Assembly (NCBI GenBank): GCA_903911925.1
Contig: CAIWFH010000166.1
Location: forward strand, 19,562-83,561
Reading direction: 5' to 3'
Length of the DNA: 64,000 bases
Origin: an uncultured Acidobacteriaceae bacterium
Lineage (GTDB): Bacteria > Acidobacteriota > Terriglobia > Terriglobales > Acidobacteriaceae
The notes below the pieces were generated by a model. That model saw only the letters and a list, made by a program, of their open reading frames with translations, did no database searches and was not told the origin of the DNA. A program made the translations under genes and the position numbers. This document shows, piece by piece, positions 11,331-19,695 of the stretch. Each line of letters opens with the position of its first letter. Position 1 is the stretch's first letter.

Positions 11331-11364
11331 GCGGTGCGCGTGCAACGCAAAAAAGTTGATGAGA

Positions 11365-11880
11365 TTAGGCAGCGGTGCTGCCGCGGACTTCGAGCGGAAC
11401 GCTCAACTGCTGGCGGAGACTGCCCGCAAGGTCGGCAACCATGCGCAGCTTGTCTGCCAGCGGAGAGGAAACCTCGCTGCCGGAGAGAGCCAGTTGCGAG
11501 TGCAGTAGCAGGCCGGCAACCGTGGTTTTCAACTCGGTCTCGATGGCCGCGGCAGCGGCACGGCGGGCCAGGGTTTGCTCGCGCTCGCGGCGGTGCAACG
11601 CCGAGCGGATCTCGCGGGTCAGGCGGGCTGCCCCGGAGAGCGCGAAGTTGATTTGCAGGGGAATGGCTAGGCCGGCATGCTCCCAAATGGCCTCGGCAGC
11701 GGCCGGATCGCACTCGGCCATGGTCTCATCCACCACCACAGCCGCAAACTCGCGGCGGCGCAGCGCCGCCAGCGCGGCCTTGCGTCCCTCCGCCACTTCC
11801 ACTTCCAGACCCAGTTGCGCTCCCACCACGGCGGCACAGTTCCGCGCGCCTTCAATTCCCGTCACGATCAGAATGCTCAT
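11365..11880 (-). CDS. Free-standing degenerate receiver-like protein
   Basis: A 171-residue protein. Residues 1-95 follow the receiver fold: strand SILIVTG, then AAVVVDETM with Asp51 at the phospho-acceptor position. The paired acidic residues normally after strand 1 are absent (VTGIEG), and the late conserved Lys is not evident. Residues 95-171 are helical and resemble a histidine-kinase dimerisation bundle without a phospho-His motif. A strong ribosome site (AAAGGAG) precedes the ATG. It is the last of three same-strand signalling genes (kinase, NtrC-like regulator, this protein), which suggests a modulator or partner of that system. Confidence 0.7.
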   Translation of the reverse strand: MSILIVTGIEGARNCAAVVGAQLGLEVEVAEGRKAALAALRRREFAAVVVDETMAECDPAAAEAIWEHAGLAIPLQINFALSGAARLTREIRSALHRREREQTLARRAAAAAIETELKTTVAGLLLHSQLALSGSEVSSPLADKLRMVADLAGSLRQQLSVPLEVRGSTAA

Positions 11881-12025
11881 TTCCAGCTCCTTTTAAGCGT
11901 ACCCCAGCGGCCGGCGGCCGCGAGGCGTTCCTTTGGACCCGGCGGGGCAATTCCCGCACGGACCGGATGTTTTTCTCTTTTCCCGTATTTGCCTTATCGG
12001 CGCGGCGGCTCCCGGCTTCAGACCG

Positions 12026-12128
12026 ATTCTCCAGTTCACGTGCCATTTCGAATCCGGCGAAAGGTGGATTTTTCTTAATTAAAAATCCACTCAGCCTCGC
12101 CGCTCTCCCGATAGGGCAACTGGAGAAT
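12026..12128. repeat. Nested inverted repeats between signalling genes
   Basis: Outer arms ATTCTCCAGTT (12026-12036) and AACTGGAGAAT (12118-12128) enclose CGGCGA / TCGCCG and a central perfect hairpin, GTGGATTTTT (12064-12073) / AAAAATCCAC (12081-12090). The centre could terminate the NtrC-like transcript that runs leftward. The outer arms make this look like a compact mobile or folded element. Confidence 0.7.
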
Positions 12129-12146
12129 TGGTTCAGTACCAGCGAT

Positions 12147-13613
12147 TCACTCTTCTCGAAGCGGGTCGGCGATGCCGTACTCCTTGAGCTTGCGGTAGAG
12201 CGTTGTCTTGCCGATTCCCAGCAGCTTCGCGGCCTGCAGTTTGTCGCCGTTCAGCGTCCGGATGGCGCCCAGAATGGCCTCGCGCTCCAGGTCTGCCAGC
12301 GTGGCCACCTCCGGCGCTCCACTTTCCGTAGACGGGTTGGCGTGAGCTGTGGCGGCGCGGCGGGCCTCAAGCCCCTGCTGCTGCAACTGGGTAGGCAGGT
12401 CGCCCAGGTGAAGGATGGGCCCGGACGACAGGGCGCAGGCCCGCTCCACGGAGTTTTCGAGCTCCCGCACGTTGCCCGGCCAGTCGTGGCGCATCATGGT
12501 GCGCAGCGCCTCGTCGCTCAGCGTGAACTTGACGCCGTGCTCGCGGCTGATGCGGTCAAGAAAATGCGCCGCCAAGAGCGGTATGTCTTCGCGGCGGTCG
12601 CGCAGCGAGGGCAGACGGAGGTTGACGACATTGAGCCGGTAGAAGAGGTCTTTGCGGAAGGCTCCCTTCTCGACCATTACCGCCAGGTCCCGGTTGGTGG
12701 CGGCGACGATGCGGGCCTTGATGGGTACGCGGTGCGTGGCGCCGACCGGGCGGACTTCTTTTTCCTGCAGCGCGCGGAGCAGCTTGGCCTGCAGGTCGAG
12801 GGAAAGTTCGCCGATTTCATCGAGGAAAACCGTGCCCCCCTCGGCCGAGACCAGCAACCCGTCCTTGGAGCGGTTGGCCCCGGTGAAGGCGCCCTTCACG
12901 TAGCCGAAGAGTTCGCTCTCAATCAGCGTGGGCACCAGCGAGCCGCAGTCCACCGGCAGGAATGGCTTTTGCGAGTTCGGCCCGTAAGCGTGGATGGTGC
13001 GCGCCACCAGTTCCTTGCCCGTGCCGCTCTCGCCCAGGACAAGGACCGGGTGTGAACTCTGGGCAACTTTGCTCAGGATGCGGTAGAGCTTCTCCATCTC
13101 GCCGGAGCGGCCGATCATGGCCCCCAGGCCTTGCGAGAGCCTGAGCCGTTCGCGCAACTGGCGCGTGGAGGCGTCGGTGGTCAGCGAGGCCGAGGCCCGG
13201 TCGAGTACTGTCGATAGCTCATCCATGGCGAAAGGCTTGGTAAGGTAATCCGAAGCGCCGCAGCGCATGGCCTCAACGGCCGCATTCACCGAACCCGAGG
13301 AGGTCATGGCGATGACCGCCGTCTGCGGGTAGAGCAGCTTGACCTCGGAGACCATCTCCAGGCCCTGGTTTGAGCCCGGGGGCAGATTGATCAGCAGGAT
13401 GTCTGCGGCGCGGCCCCTCAACTGGCTGCGGGCCTGGCCGAAGTCGCCGGTGCTCTCGACGACATAGCCCAGGCTGGCGGCAATCTCTGCGCAGGCCGAG
13501 CGGATGGCCGAGTCCGCGTCTACCACCAGCAGGTGCAGGCAGATTGGAGGTGCGGGCTCCGCGAGTTGGGGCATAAACTCCATGGTTCTCATGTTTACAA
13601 CTGTTTCGAGCAT
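12147..13613 (-). CDS. NtrC-type sigma-54-dependent regulator with degenerate receiver
   Basis: A 488-residue activator. Receiver about 25-145, sigma-54 AAA+ domain about 165-400, and Fis-type helix-turn-helix at the end (LQAAKLLGIGKTTLYRKLKEYG). Walker A is GESGTGKE at 194-201 and the sigma-54 contact loop GAFTGA is at 241-246. In the receiver, the phospho-acceptor position is Asn76 (ILLINLPPG), and the acidic pair reads VDAD rather than VDDD, although Thr104 and Lys126 are kept. It is therefore unlikely to be switched by normal Asp phosphorylation. It lies 104 bp downstream of a soluble histidine kinase. The start at 13613 follows a weak GTGAGG ribosome site. Confidence 0.9.
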   Translation of the reverse strand: MLETVVNMRTMEFMPQLAEPAPPICLHLLVVDADSAIRSACAEIAASLGYVVESTGDFGQARSQLRGRAADILLINLPPGSNQGLEMVSEVKLLYPQTAVIAMTSSGSVNAAVEAMRCGASDYLTKPFAMDELSTVLDRASASLTTDASTRQLRERLRLSQGLGAMIGRSGEMEKLYRILSKVAQSSHPVLVLGESGTGKELVARTIHAYGPNSQKPFLPVDCGSLVPTLIESELFGYVKGAFTGANRSKDGLLVSAEGGTVFLDEIGELSLDLQAKLLRALQEKEVRPVGATHRVPIKARIVAATNRDLAVMVEKGAFRKDLFYRLNVVNLRLPSLRDRREDIPLLAAHFLDRISREHGVKFTLSDEALRTMMRHDWPGNVRELENSVERACALSSGPILHLGDLPTQLQQQGLEARRAATAHANPSTESGAPEVATLADLEREAILGAIRTLNGDKLQAAKLLGIGKTTLYRKLKEYGIADPLREE

Positions 13614-13717
13614 TGTATTCGCCTCACGTACGATTCGTTCAAATCAAATTCACCAGGGTTCGCCAGCAGGTTAACGGTCCCCCCGGCTCAGTTGGCTTTC
13701 GGGGGGCGGATCAAGGC

Positions 13718-14662
13718 TCAGCGCTCCCTCACCGGCAGTTCGATCTCAAACCGCGCGCCCGACGGGACCCGGTTGGCGGCGCGGATGCGCCCGCCTGCTT
13801 CTTCCACGATGGAGCGGGTGATGGCCAGGCCCAGCCCGCGATGCGTGGCAGGCCATCCGCCGTTGGCCCCGCCGCCGTTTGACCGGGTGGTGTAGCCGGA
13901 GTCGAATACCTTGGGGAGTGACGCGATGGGGATGCCGGGGCCGTTGTCTTCAACGGTCAACGAGACCCATGCGGCACCGGAGCTTGCGGTGTGCTCGCGC
14001 AGGCTGAGCATGATCAGCCCGCCCGACGGCATGGCTTCTGCGGCGTTCTTTACGAGGTTCACAAGGATGCGGGTCAGGTCCTCCCCGGTAAGCTTCACCG
14101 GCTTGGAGCAGCCCGCGGCCTCGGCGGTCAGGGCAATGGCGGGCCCTGCCAGCGCGGCCAGAAGGTTCCGGTTGGCGATCAGTTCGCTGGCCAGGTTGCG
14201 AATCGGCTCGGCCGGCATCAGGTCCCAGCGCTCGTTCCGCTCCGTTTGTCCCCCGGTCCAGCGCTGGGCGGTGAAACGCCCTCCGGTCCGCGCCTCGCCA
14301 ATCTCCGTGACCCGGCTGGTTGCGCCCGCCGCCGTGGCAGCGCCATTGTCACTCGCACCCAGCAGCACCTGCCGCGCATCAATGCGCGTGTCGAGCGCCA
14401 CCAGCTTTTCAACCAGGCGGCGGCTGGCCGTGGCCACAAGCCTCAGTTCGCTTCCGTAGTGCAGAAACGGCGTTGCCAGCACTCCCGGCTCCTCCAGTAA
14501 GTCGCAGTAAAGGCCCAGCGCCGTGACCATGTTCCGCGCGTCATGCGCCACTTCCGCCAGGCTCTCGCCCTCGCTGCGCAAGGTGGCCAGCGTCTCCACC
14601 ACCGCCTCCACCCGCTTGCGCTCCTTCCCGCTCCATCCTGATGTCTCAATTGTCTGCTGCAT
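13718..14662 (-). CDS. Cytoplasmic sensor histidine kinase
   Basis: A 314-residue kinase with no membrane segment. The phospho-His motif is EVAHDARN, with His40; the ATPase motifs are the N-box NLVKNAAEAM (Asn206), G1 DNGPGI (239-244) and G2 GLGLAI (276-281). No PAS, GAF or other sensor domain precedes the His region, so input must come from a partner protein. AAAGGAA supports the start. It is followed by an NtrC-type regulator whose receiver lacks Asp, so the true phosphoryl target may be elsewhere. Confidence 0.88.
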   Translation of the reverse strand: MQQTIETSGWSGKERKRVEAVVETLATLRSEGESLAEVAHDARNMVTALGLYCDLLEEPGVLATPFLHYGSELRLVATASRRLVEKLVALDTRIDARQVLLGASDNGAATAAGATSRVTEIGEARTGGRFTAQRWTGGQTERNERWDLMPAEPIRNLASELIANRNLLAALAGPAIALTAEAAGCSKPVKLTGEDLTRILVNLVKNAAEAMPSGGLIMLSLREHTASSGAAWVSLTVEDNGPGIPIASLPKVFDSGYTTRSNGGGANGGWPATHRGLGLAITRSIVEEAGGRIRAANRVPSGARFEIELPVRER

Positions 14663-15135
14663 GACCGGATTCCTTTCTTTCGGGAGAGTGATTAGTGAAT
14701 AGTGTTTAGTGGTCTTGGAACGGTGGGCAACAATCGGTGGTCTTCCCTATCTTGGAATCCCCGTTCCCTGTTCCCTAACCCCCTAATCCCTAGTCCCTAG
14801 CCCCTATTCCCGCTCTTCCCGTTTCTGTCCTTGGTGCTGGTGTTTGCCTTCTTCTATTACACGCAGCGTGCCAAACCAGAACACTCCGTCTAAGGTCCTG
14901 ATAAGGGAAGGGTTGCGTGTCTGATTCCCGGACAGGCACGCCAGGCCGTAGCGCTGGAATTGTCCCAAAACGGGACGCGTCTTTTGCAGAATTCTGTATT
15001 AAGTTTTTTAGTTTGAGTCACTTGCATGAGAATTCCCATTGCGGGCGGCAGAATGGCCCGATTCCCATCCCGGAACCGGCTTTTCCTGTCAGAGGAAACG
15101 AGTCCCGGCCAACCCCATTCCCGTACAATCGCCCT
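14663..15135. other. Intergenic region with ATTCCCTAGTCCC-type tandem repeats
   Basis: About 470 bp between the divergent kinase and rph genes. Positions 14763-14810 consist of variants of the CCCTAATCCCTAGT heptad repeat seen again at about 32205 and 51110. An imperfect hairpin (TGTCCCAAAACGGGAC) lies near 14961. No gene is supported. Confidence 0.45.
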
Positions 15136-15873
15136 ATGCCTGAACCCTCCACTTTCTTTCGCCCCGGTGGCCGGACCCCGCTCCAGCTCCGTCCTCTTTC
15201 GCTAGTTCCCGGCTTCGTCCAGACCGCCGAGGGTTCCGTTCTGGTCTCACTGGGCAACACGCGGGTGCTGACCAACGCCACCATTGAGCAGGGTGTTCCC
15301 GGCTGGCTGCGCAACTCGGGCCGGGGCTGGGTGACGGCCGAGTACTCCATGCTGCCCCGCGCCACCCTGACCCGCACCCCGCGCGAGAGCGAGAGGGGCA
15401 AAATCGGCGGCAGGACACACGAGATTCAGCGGCTCATCGGCCGCAGCCTGCGCTCGGTGGTGGACATGCGCGCGTTGGGCGAGCGGACCGTGATTCTGGA
15501 CTGCGACGTGATCCAGGCCGACGGGGGCACGCGGACGGCAGCGATCACCGGCGCTGCTGTGGCTCTGGCGCTGGCCTTGAATGCGCTGGTGGCCGCCGGA
15601 ACCCTGAAGGCGTCACCGTTGAAACAACTGGTGGCCGCCACCTCGGTGGGCATCGTGGGCGGCGCTACGCTGCTGGACCTTTGCTATGAAGAGGACTCGG
15701 CGGCCGAGGTGGACATGAACGTGGTGATGACCGAAGACGGCGGGTTGATCGAGACCCAGGCCACCGCGGAAAAAGGTAGCTTCTCCCGCGCACAGCTGAA
15801 CCAACTGGTGGACCTGGCCGAAGCGGGGCTGAAAGAAGTCTTCGCCGCGCAGCGGACAGTGCTGGGAATTTAG
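15136..15873 (+). CDS. rph: Ribonuclease PH
   Basis: A 245-residue phosphorolytic 3'-5' exoribonuclease that trims tRNA 3' ends. Characteristic RNase PH blocks are present: GSVLVSLGNTRVLTNAT, GWVTAEYSMLPRAT, THEIQRLIGRSLRS with the phosphate-binding Arg, and DCDVIQADGGTRTAAI. The frame is open back to 14917, but family length and the first Met before the conserved RPGGRTP segment put the start at 15136. It is a housekeeping gene with no obvious operon partner here; a small lipoprotein gene follows about 120 bp later. Confidence 0.95.
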   Translation: MPEPSTFFRPGGRTPLQLRPLSLVPGFVQTAEGSVLVSLGNTRVLTNATIEQGVPGWLRNSGRGWVTAEYSMLPRATLTRTPRESERGKIGGRTHEIQRLIGRSLRSVVDMRALGERTVILDCDVIQADGGTRTAAITGAAVALALALNALVAAGTLKASPLKQLVAATSVGIVGGATLLDLCYEEDSAAEVDMNVVMTEDGGLIETQATAEKGSFSRAQLNQLVDLAEAGLKEVFAAQRTVLGI

Positions 15874-15992
15874 TGCCTCGCGGTTGACAACCCGATGAGC
15901 GGCACCGATGATTCACTGTGATTCCGCAGCGCTTCGAACACCTGCCCGCGATTGCGGCCCGGTTTGGAAGTCAGCACGCTTCAGGAGGCTCG

Positions 15993-16856
15993 ATGCGTCT
16001 CTGCCATGTTCTGCCACTTTGCCTTGTTCTTCCGCTGGCTTCGGGCTGTGCCGTGCAGCGGGTTCATGCGGGCGATTCGCCTGCTCCTCCGGTGATTGTG
16101 GCGGGGTCGGTGCGCGAAGCTCTGCCCGGCGACTACCTTCGCGTCAGCTTTGTTTCGGCAGGCACCACGGTCACCACGCTGTCCCGCCCCAGCGCGTTGC
16201 GCGCGTTTGCAACCGCCACGCCGCTGTTTCAGCCGCCGCTCAAGCTCTCTGAGCTGCCCGCCTACTCGGGCCTGGTGAACAACGACGCCCAGGTGCTGGT
16301 GGCCATGCGCTGCCGACCGCAGAATCCGGAGGCGGTAGACGCGCGGCTAGCTACCTGGTCCAATGTCTTCGCAGCCATTCAGCACGACGTGCCGGTTAGC
16401 CCCACTGCCTGCGACGCTGCTCCGGCGGATACGGCGACCCAGGCCGCCTGCTATGCAAAGGGTTTCAGCGATGCACCTTCCGCATCCGTGCCTGGGTCGC
16501 TGGCCGCGACCTTCAGTTATGCCGGCGTGCTGTTCGACGCGCAGCACACCGCGCTCGCCAAATGGCTCAAGGACAAGTACGGCATCTTCCCCGCCTTCAG
16601 CGGCATGGGCTACTCGGTCAAGGATTCCTATTTTCTCGACAGCCAGCCGATGACGGCGCAGCAGATGCTGGTCAAGTCCATCTCCTCCGAGTACATTCTC
16701 AAAAACGTTCCGCTTGCCGCCGCGGGATGCCGCTGCATTGCCGTACCGCCTTATCCCGGGCGCTCCGCCGACCCGCTCGACCCCGACTTCATCGCGCAAG
16801 CCGGCGGCGATGGAGCCTGTGCCCAGGTGGAGAGGCTCTCTTCGCCTTCCCGCTGA
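15993..16856 (+). CDS. Putative lipoprotein of unknown function
   Basis: A 287-residue protein starting at an ATG preceded by AGGAGG. The N-terminus MRLCHVLPLCLVLPLASGC looks like a signal peptide ending in a lipobox (ASGC), so Cys19 is the probable lipidation site. The mature part has several cysteines (CRCIAVPPYPGRSADPLDP near the C-terminus; others near MRCRPQ and AACYAKG) that could form disulphides. I do not recognise a domain. It lies upstream of the hexosaminidase on the same strand, but a link is not shown. Confidence 0.7.
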   Translation: MRLCHVLPLCLVLPLASGCAVQRVHAGDSPAPPVIVAGSVREALPGDYLRVSFVSAGTTVTTLSRPSALRAFATATPLFQPPLKLSELPAYSGLVNNDAQVLVAMRCRPQNPEAVDARLATWSNVFAAIQHDVPVSPTACDAAPADTATQAACYAKGFSDAPSASVPGSLAATFSYAGVLFDAQHTALAKWLKDKYGIFPAFSGMGYSVKDSYFLDSQPMTAQQMLVKSISSEYILKNVPLAAAGCRCIAVPPYPGRSADPLDPDFIAQAGGDGACAQVERLSSPSR

Positions 16857-16998
16857 CCGTGCCAGGGGCAATGCGGGCCGGTAGGCCGGGTGATTCGCAT
16901 TGCCAACCCGCAATGCAAACTGCCCAATTCCGGATGTATGATGGAACGCGCGAACCCCTTCCTCGGGGTTTGCACACATCTCTCGAGGTGACGGTACG

Positions 16999-19134
16999 GT
17001 GCGCGTTCCTGCAAGAATTGCAATGGCCTTCCTGGTTCTCACTTCCCCGCTGTTTCCCCAAACAAGTCAGTCCCCTTCCCTGATGCCCCAGCCGAGGCAG
17101 GTCACGCCGGGCACGGGTGAACTTGCAATCGGCAAGGATTTCAAGATCGAGGTGAAGGCAGACCCATCCGACCAGATGATGCACGAGGCGGCCCAGCGCT
17201 GCCAGCACTCGCTCGTGGGCGACGCCGGTTTGCATGCTCCGCCGCGGTTCATCCAGCCGGGTGCGGCAAGCTCCGCCCATTCGCTCACCATCATGGTCCG
17301 CGCTTCAGCGGCCATGCGGATGGGCGTGGACGAGTCCTATTCGCTGACCATCACCCCCACCGGAGCCCGCCTTGAGGCCGCGACCGGCGTCGGTGCGCTG
17401 CGGGGGATGGCGACCCTGCGGCAACTGGTGCAGCGGGACGGCGACCGGGTGTTTCTGCCCGCCGTCACCATTCAAGACTCCCCGCGCTACCCGTGGCGCG
17501 GCCTGATGATCGACACGGCACGGCACTTCATGCCGGTCGAGGTGATAGAGCGCAACATCGACGCCATGGAGCTGGTGAAGCTGAACGTGCTTCATCTGCA
17601 CCTGTCGGACAATGAAGGCTTCCGCATCGAGTCGAAGGTCTTTCCCAAGCTGCAAACGGAGGGGTCGAACGGCGAATACTACACCCAGAACCAGATGCGC
17701 GAGCTGATCCGCTACGCGGCACTGCGCGGCATCATGATCGTTCCCGAGTTCGACATGCCCAGCCACTCCACGAGCTGGTTTGCCGGGTATCCGGAGCTGT
17801 CGAGTTATCCAGGCCCGTTCAAGCCCGGCGTGCTGACCTATGAAGGCATCGGGCCCAAGTCGACCATGGCGGAACTGGGCGCGGCCATGGAGCAGGCAAA
17901 GGTGCCGGCAATGGACCCCACGCGCGAGACGACCTACCAGTTCCTCGACAAGTTCATCGGGGAGATGGCGGGCTTGTTCATCAGCCCGTACATGCACATT
18001 GGAGCGGACGAGAACAACGGCGTGGCCTGGCTCACCAGCCCGTCCATCGTGGAGTACATGAAGGAACACGACATTGCCGGCGCGCCCGCGCTGCAGGCCT
18101 ATTTTGTGGGCCGCGTGAAGACGCTGTTAGAGAAGCACGGCAAGCAGGTGGCCGCGTGGGAAGATGCTTACCTGCCCGACCAGTTCAACAATGCCATCTT
18201 CGAGGTCTGGACTCCGTTCAAGAAGTCGGACGTGCTGGGCGGGCCGCTGAGCAACGGCAACAAGGCGCTGGTGTCGCTGGGCTTTTATCTCGATGTATTT
18301 TATCCGGCGCATTTCCACTATTTGAATGAGGCGCTGCCGGTGAAGGACGACCCGCAGGCGGAGCAGTCGCTGCTGGGCGGCGAGGCCGCGATGTGGGCCG
18401 AACTTGAAAACCGGTCGACCGTCGAATCCAGAATCTGGCCGCGGGCCGGAGCGGTTGCCGAGCGGCTCTGGTCACCGGCGGGCGAACTGAACGTGACTGA
18501 CATGTACCGGCGGCTCTTCAGGTTGAGCGCGGTGCTGGACCGCGAGGGCGTTCACAACCTGGCCGACTACCGGCAGGGGGTCAAGCGCTTCGCGGGCGCG
18601 CTGCCCGTGGAGCCGGTTACGACGCTGCTGGACGTACTGGCGCCCGTCAAGGGCTACCGGCGGCTGATGACAGCGGCGTTTGTCCACGCCGCGGGAGGGC
18701 CGGGCGACCCGCCGCTCAACCGTGTTGCCGACACGGTGCTGGTGGATTCGGCGGCGAAGTACCAGTTCCGCGAAGCACTGACCGCGTGGCTCAAGACACA
18801 CGATGCCGCTTCGGGAGAGAAGCTGCGCCGCTGCCTCGAACTGTGGTCAAAGAACGATGCGCTGCTGGCGCCTTACCTGGCGCAGTCAAAGGAACTGGCC
18901 GAAGTGGCTGGCCACTCCAAGCGCCTGGCTGCGCTGGCCGACGCGGCGCTGAAGGCACTGGATCAGCTGCGGAAGGGCCAGCCGCTGAGCGCCGCGCAAC
19001 TGGCCGAAGCCGATGCGTTGCTGAGGTCCGCGCAGACCGCCGATGGAGAGACGGAGATCGTGGTGCTGCCGGAGATCGAAGCGCTCTTCCACGGCAGTCT
19101 GGCGCCAGAGCCAGCTACGTATCCGCTGTTCTAG
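16999..19134 (+). CDS. Beta-N-acetylhexosaminidase, GH20
   Basis: A 711-residue exported glycosidase. GTG start at 16999, preceded by GAGGTGA; signal peptide about 1-22. An N-terminal GH20b-like domain spans roughly 25-150. The (beta/alpha)8 catalytic domain follows, with RGLMIDTARHFMP, NVLHLHLSDNEGFR and the catalytic pair Asp337-Glu338 in HIGADENN. In this family the substrate's own acetamido group attacks, positioned by Asp, while Glu is the acid/base. Likely releases terminal GlcNAc or GalNAc from chitin or peptidoglycan fragments or glycans. The C-terminal 200 residues are helical and not assigned. Confidence 0.92.
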   Translation: MRVPARIAMAFLVLTSPLFPQTSQSPSLMPQPRQVTPGTGELAIGKDFKIEVKADPSDQMMHEAAQRCQHSLVGDAGLHAPPRFIQPGAASSAHSLTIMVRASAAMRMGVDESYSLTITPTGARLEAATGVGALRGMATLRQLVQRDGDRVFLPAVTIQDSPRYPWRGLMIDTARHFMPVEVIERNIDAMELVKLNVLHLHLSDNEGFRIESKVFPKLQTEGSNGEYYTQNQMRELIRYAALRGIMIVPEFDMPSHSTSWFAGYPELSSYPGPFKPGVLTYEGIGPKSTMAELGAAMEQAKVPAMDPTRETTYQFLDKFIGEMAGLFISPYMHIGADENNGVAWLTSPSIVEYMKEHDIAGAPALQAYFVGRVKTLLEKHGKQVAAWEDAYLPDQFNNAIFEVWTPFKKSDVLGGPLSNGNKALVSLGFYLDVFYPAHFHYLNEALPVKDDPQAEQSLLGGEAAMWAELENRSTVESRIWPRAGAVAERLWSPAGELNVTDMYRRLFRLSAVLDREGVHNLADYRQGVKRFAGALPVEPVTTLLDVLAPVKGYRRLMTAAFVHAAGGPGDPPLNRVADTVLVDSAAKYQFREALTAWLKTHDAASGEKLRRCLELWSKNDALLAPYLAQSKELAEVAGHSKRLAALADAALKALDQLRKGQPLSAAQLAEADALLRSAQTADGETEIVVLPEIEALFHGSLAPEPATYPLF

Positions 19135-19337
19135 ATTTCGTTCCGCGGTTCCTGCATCGAGCACTGAGGGGGTCCCCCCCCTAAAGTGCCGGATTCTTCA
19201 TGGAAGTCGTCTGGTTTCAGTCAGATACGGCAGGGTCGGCCCGGTAAGTCTATGATTCTGTTCTGGTTACGCGCAGAGTATTGACAGCACAGGGGTTACG
19301 CTTGTTCACCCCCGGCGCTGTTCGGGGCTAAGGGGGT

Positions 19338-19393
19338 AGTGGTTAGTGGTTAGTGGTCAGTGGTCAGTGGTCAGTGGTCAGTGGTCAGTGATC
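19338..19393 (+). repeat. AGTGGTC/AGTGGTT heptanucleotide tandem array
   Basis: Eight consecutive 7-bp units: two AGTGGTT, five AGTGGTC and one AGTGATC. Similar but degenerate heptads occur at about 14690-14715. Confidence 0.9.
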
Positions 19394-19536
19394 AGCTTTT
19401 GACTTCCGGCTGCCAGCTTTCAACGTCTGTCTTTTGGCTTGCGGGCGACTCTATAAAAAGTGTGCGCCAAAGAAGCGAAATTATGTGCAAATGGAGCGGA
19501 GAAAAATCAAGCTGCCGGGACCGGGAGCGGGCATGC

Positions 19537-19580
19537 GTGGTGCTATCCCAGGTCTCCAAAAGCGAGGACCTGGGCCACCC
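19537..19580 (+). repeat. Dispersed palindrome, subtype A (diverged)
   Basis: GTGGTGCTATCCCAGGTCTCC ... GAGGACCTGGGCCACCC. It keeps the CCCAGGTC/GACCTGGG stem but has lost one G of the usual CTGGGGCACC end. Confidence 0.7.
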
Positions 19581-19695
19581 ATCCATTTGTGGTTGGTCGG
19601 ACCGGGGCCACCTGCCGGCTCTACAGCGCACTCGATGGCTGCAATCCCAATTACTAGATTTGCGAAGCGCAAGAGGTAGCGAAGACCTTGCTCTC

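Larger units (their letters stand above)
19135..19695. other. Intergenic region rich in short repeats
   Basis: About 560 bp between convergent genes. It contains a G/C-tract hairpin near 19162-19187 (CACTGAGGGGGTCCCCCC ... AGTG), a heptad array at 19338-19393 and a palindrome at 19537. No gene is supported. Confidence 0.5.

Noticed and set aside
14959..14985. Possible sigma-54 promoter upstream of rph (GGGACGCGTCTTTTGCA)
   Set aside because: The GG to GC spacing is one base too long for the -24/-12 consensus, and rph is a housekeeping gene.
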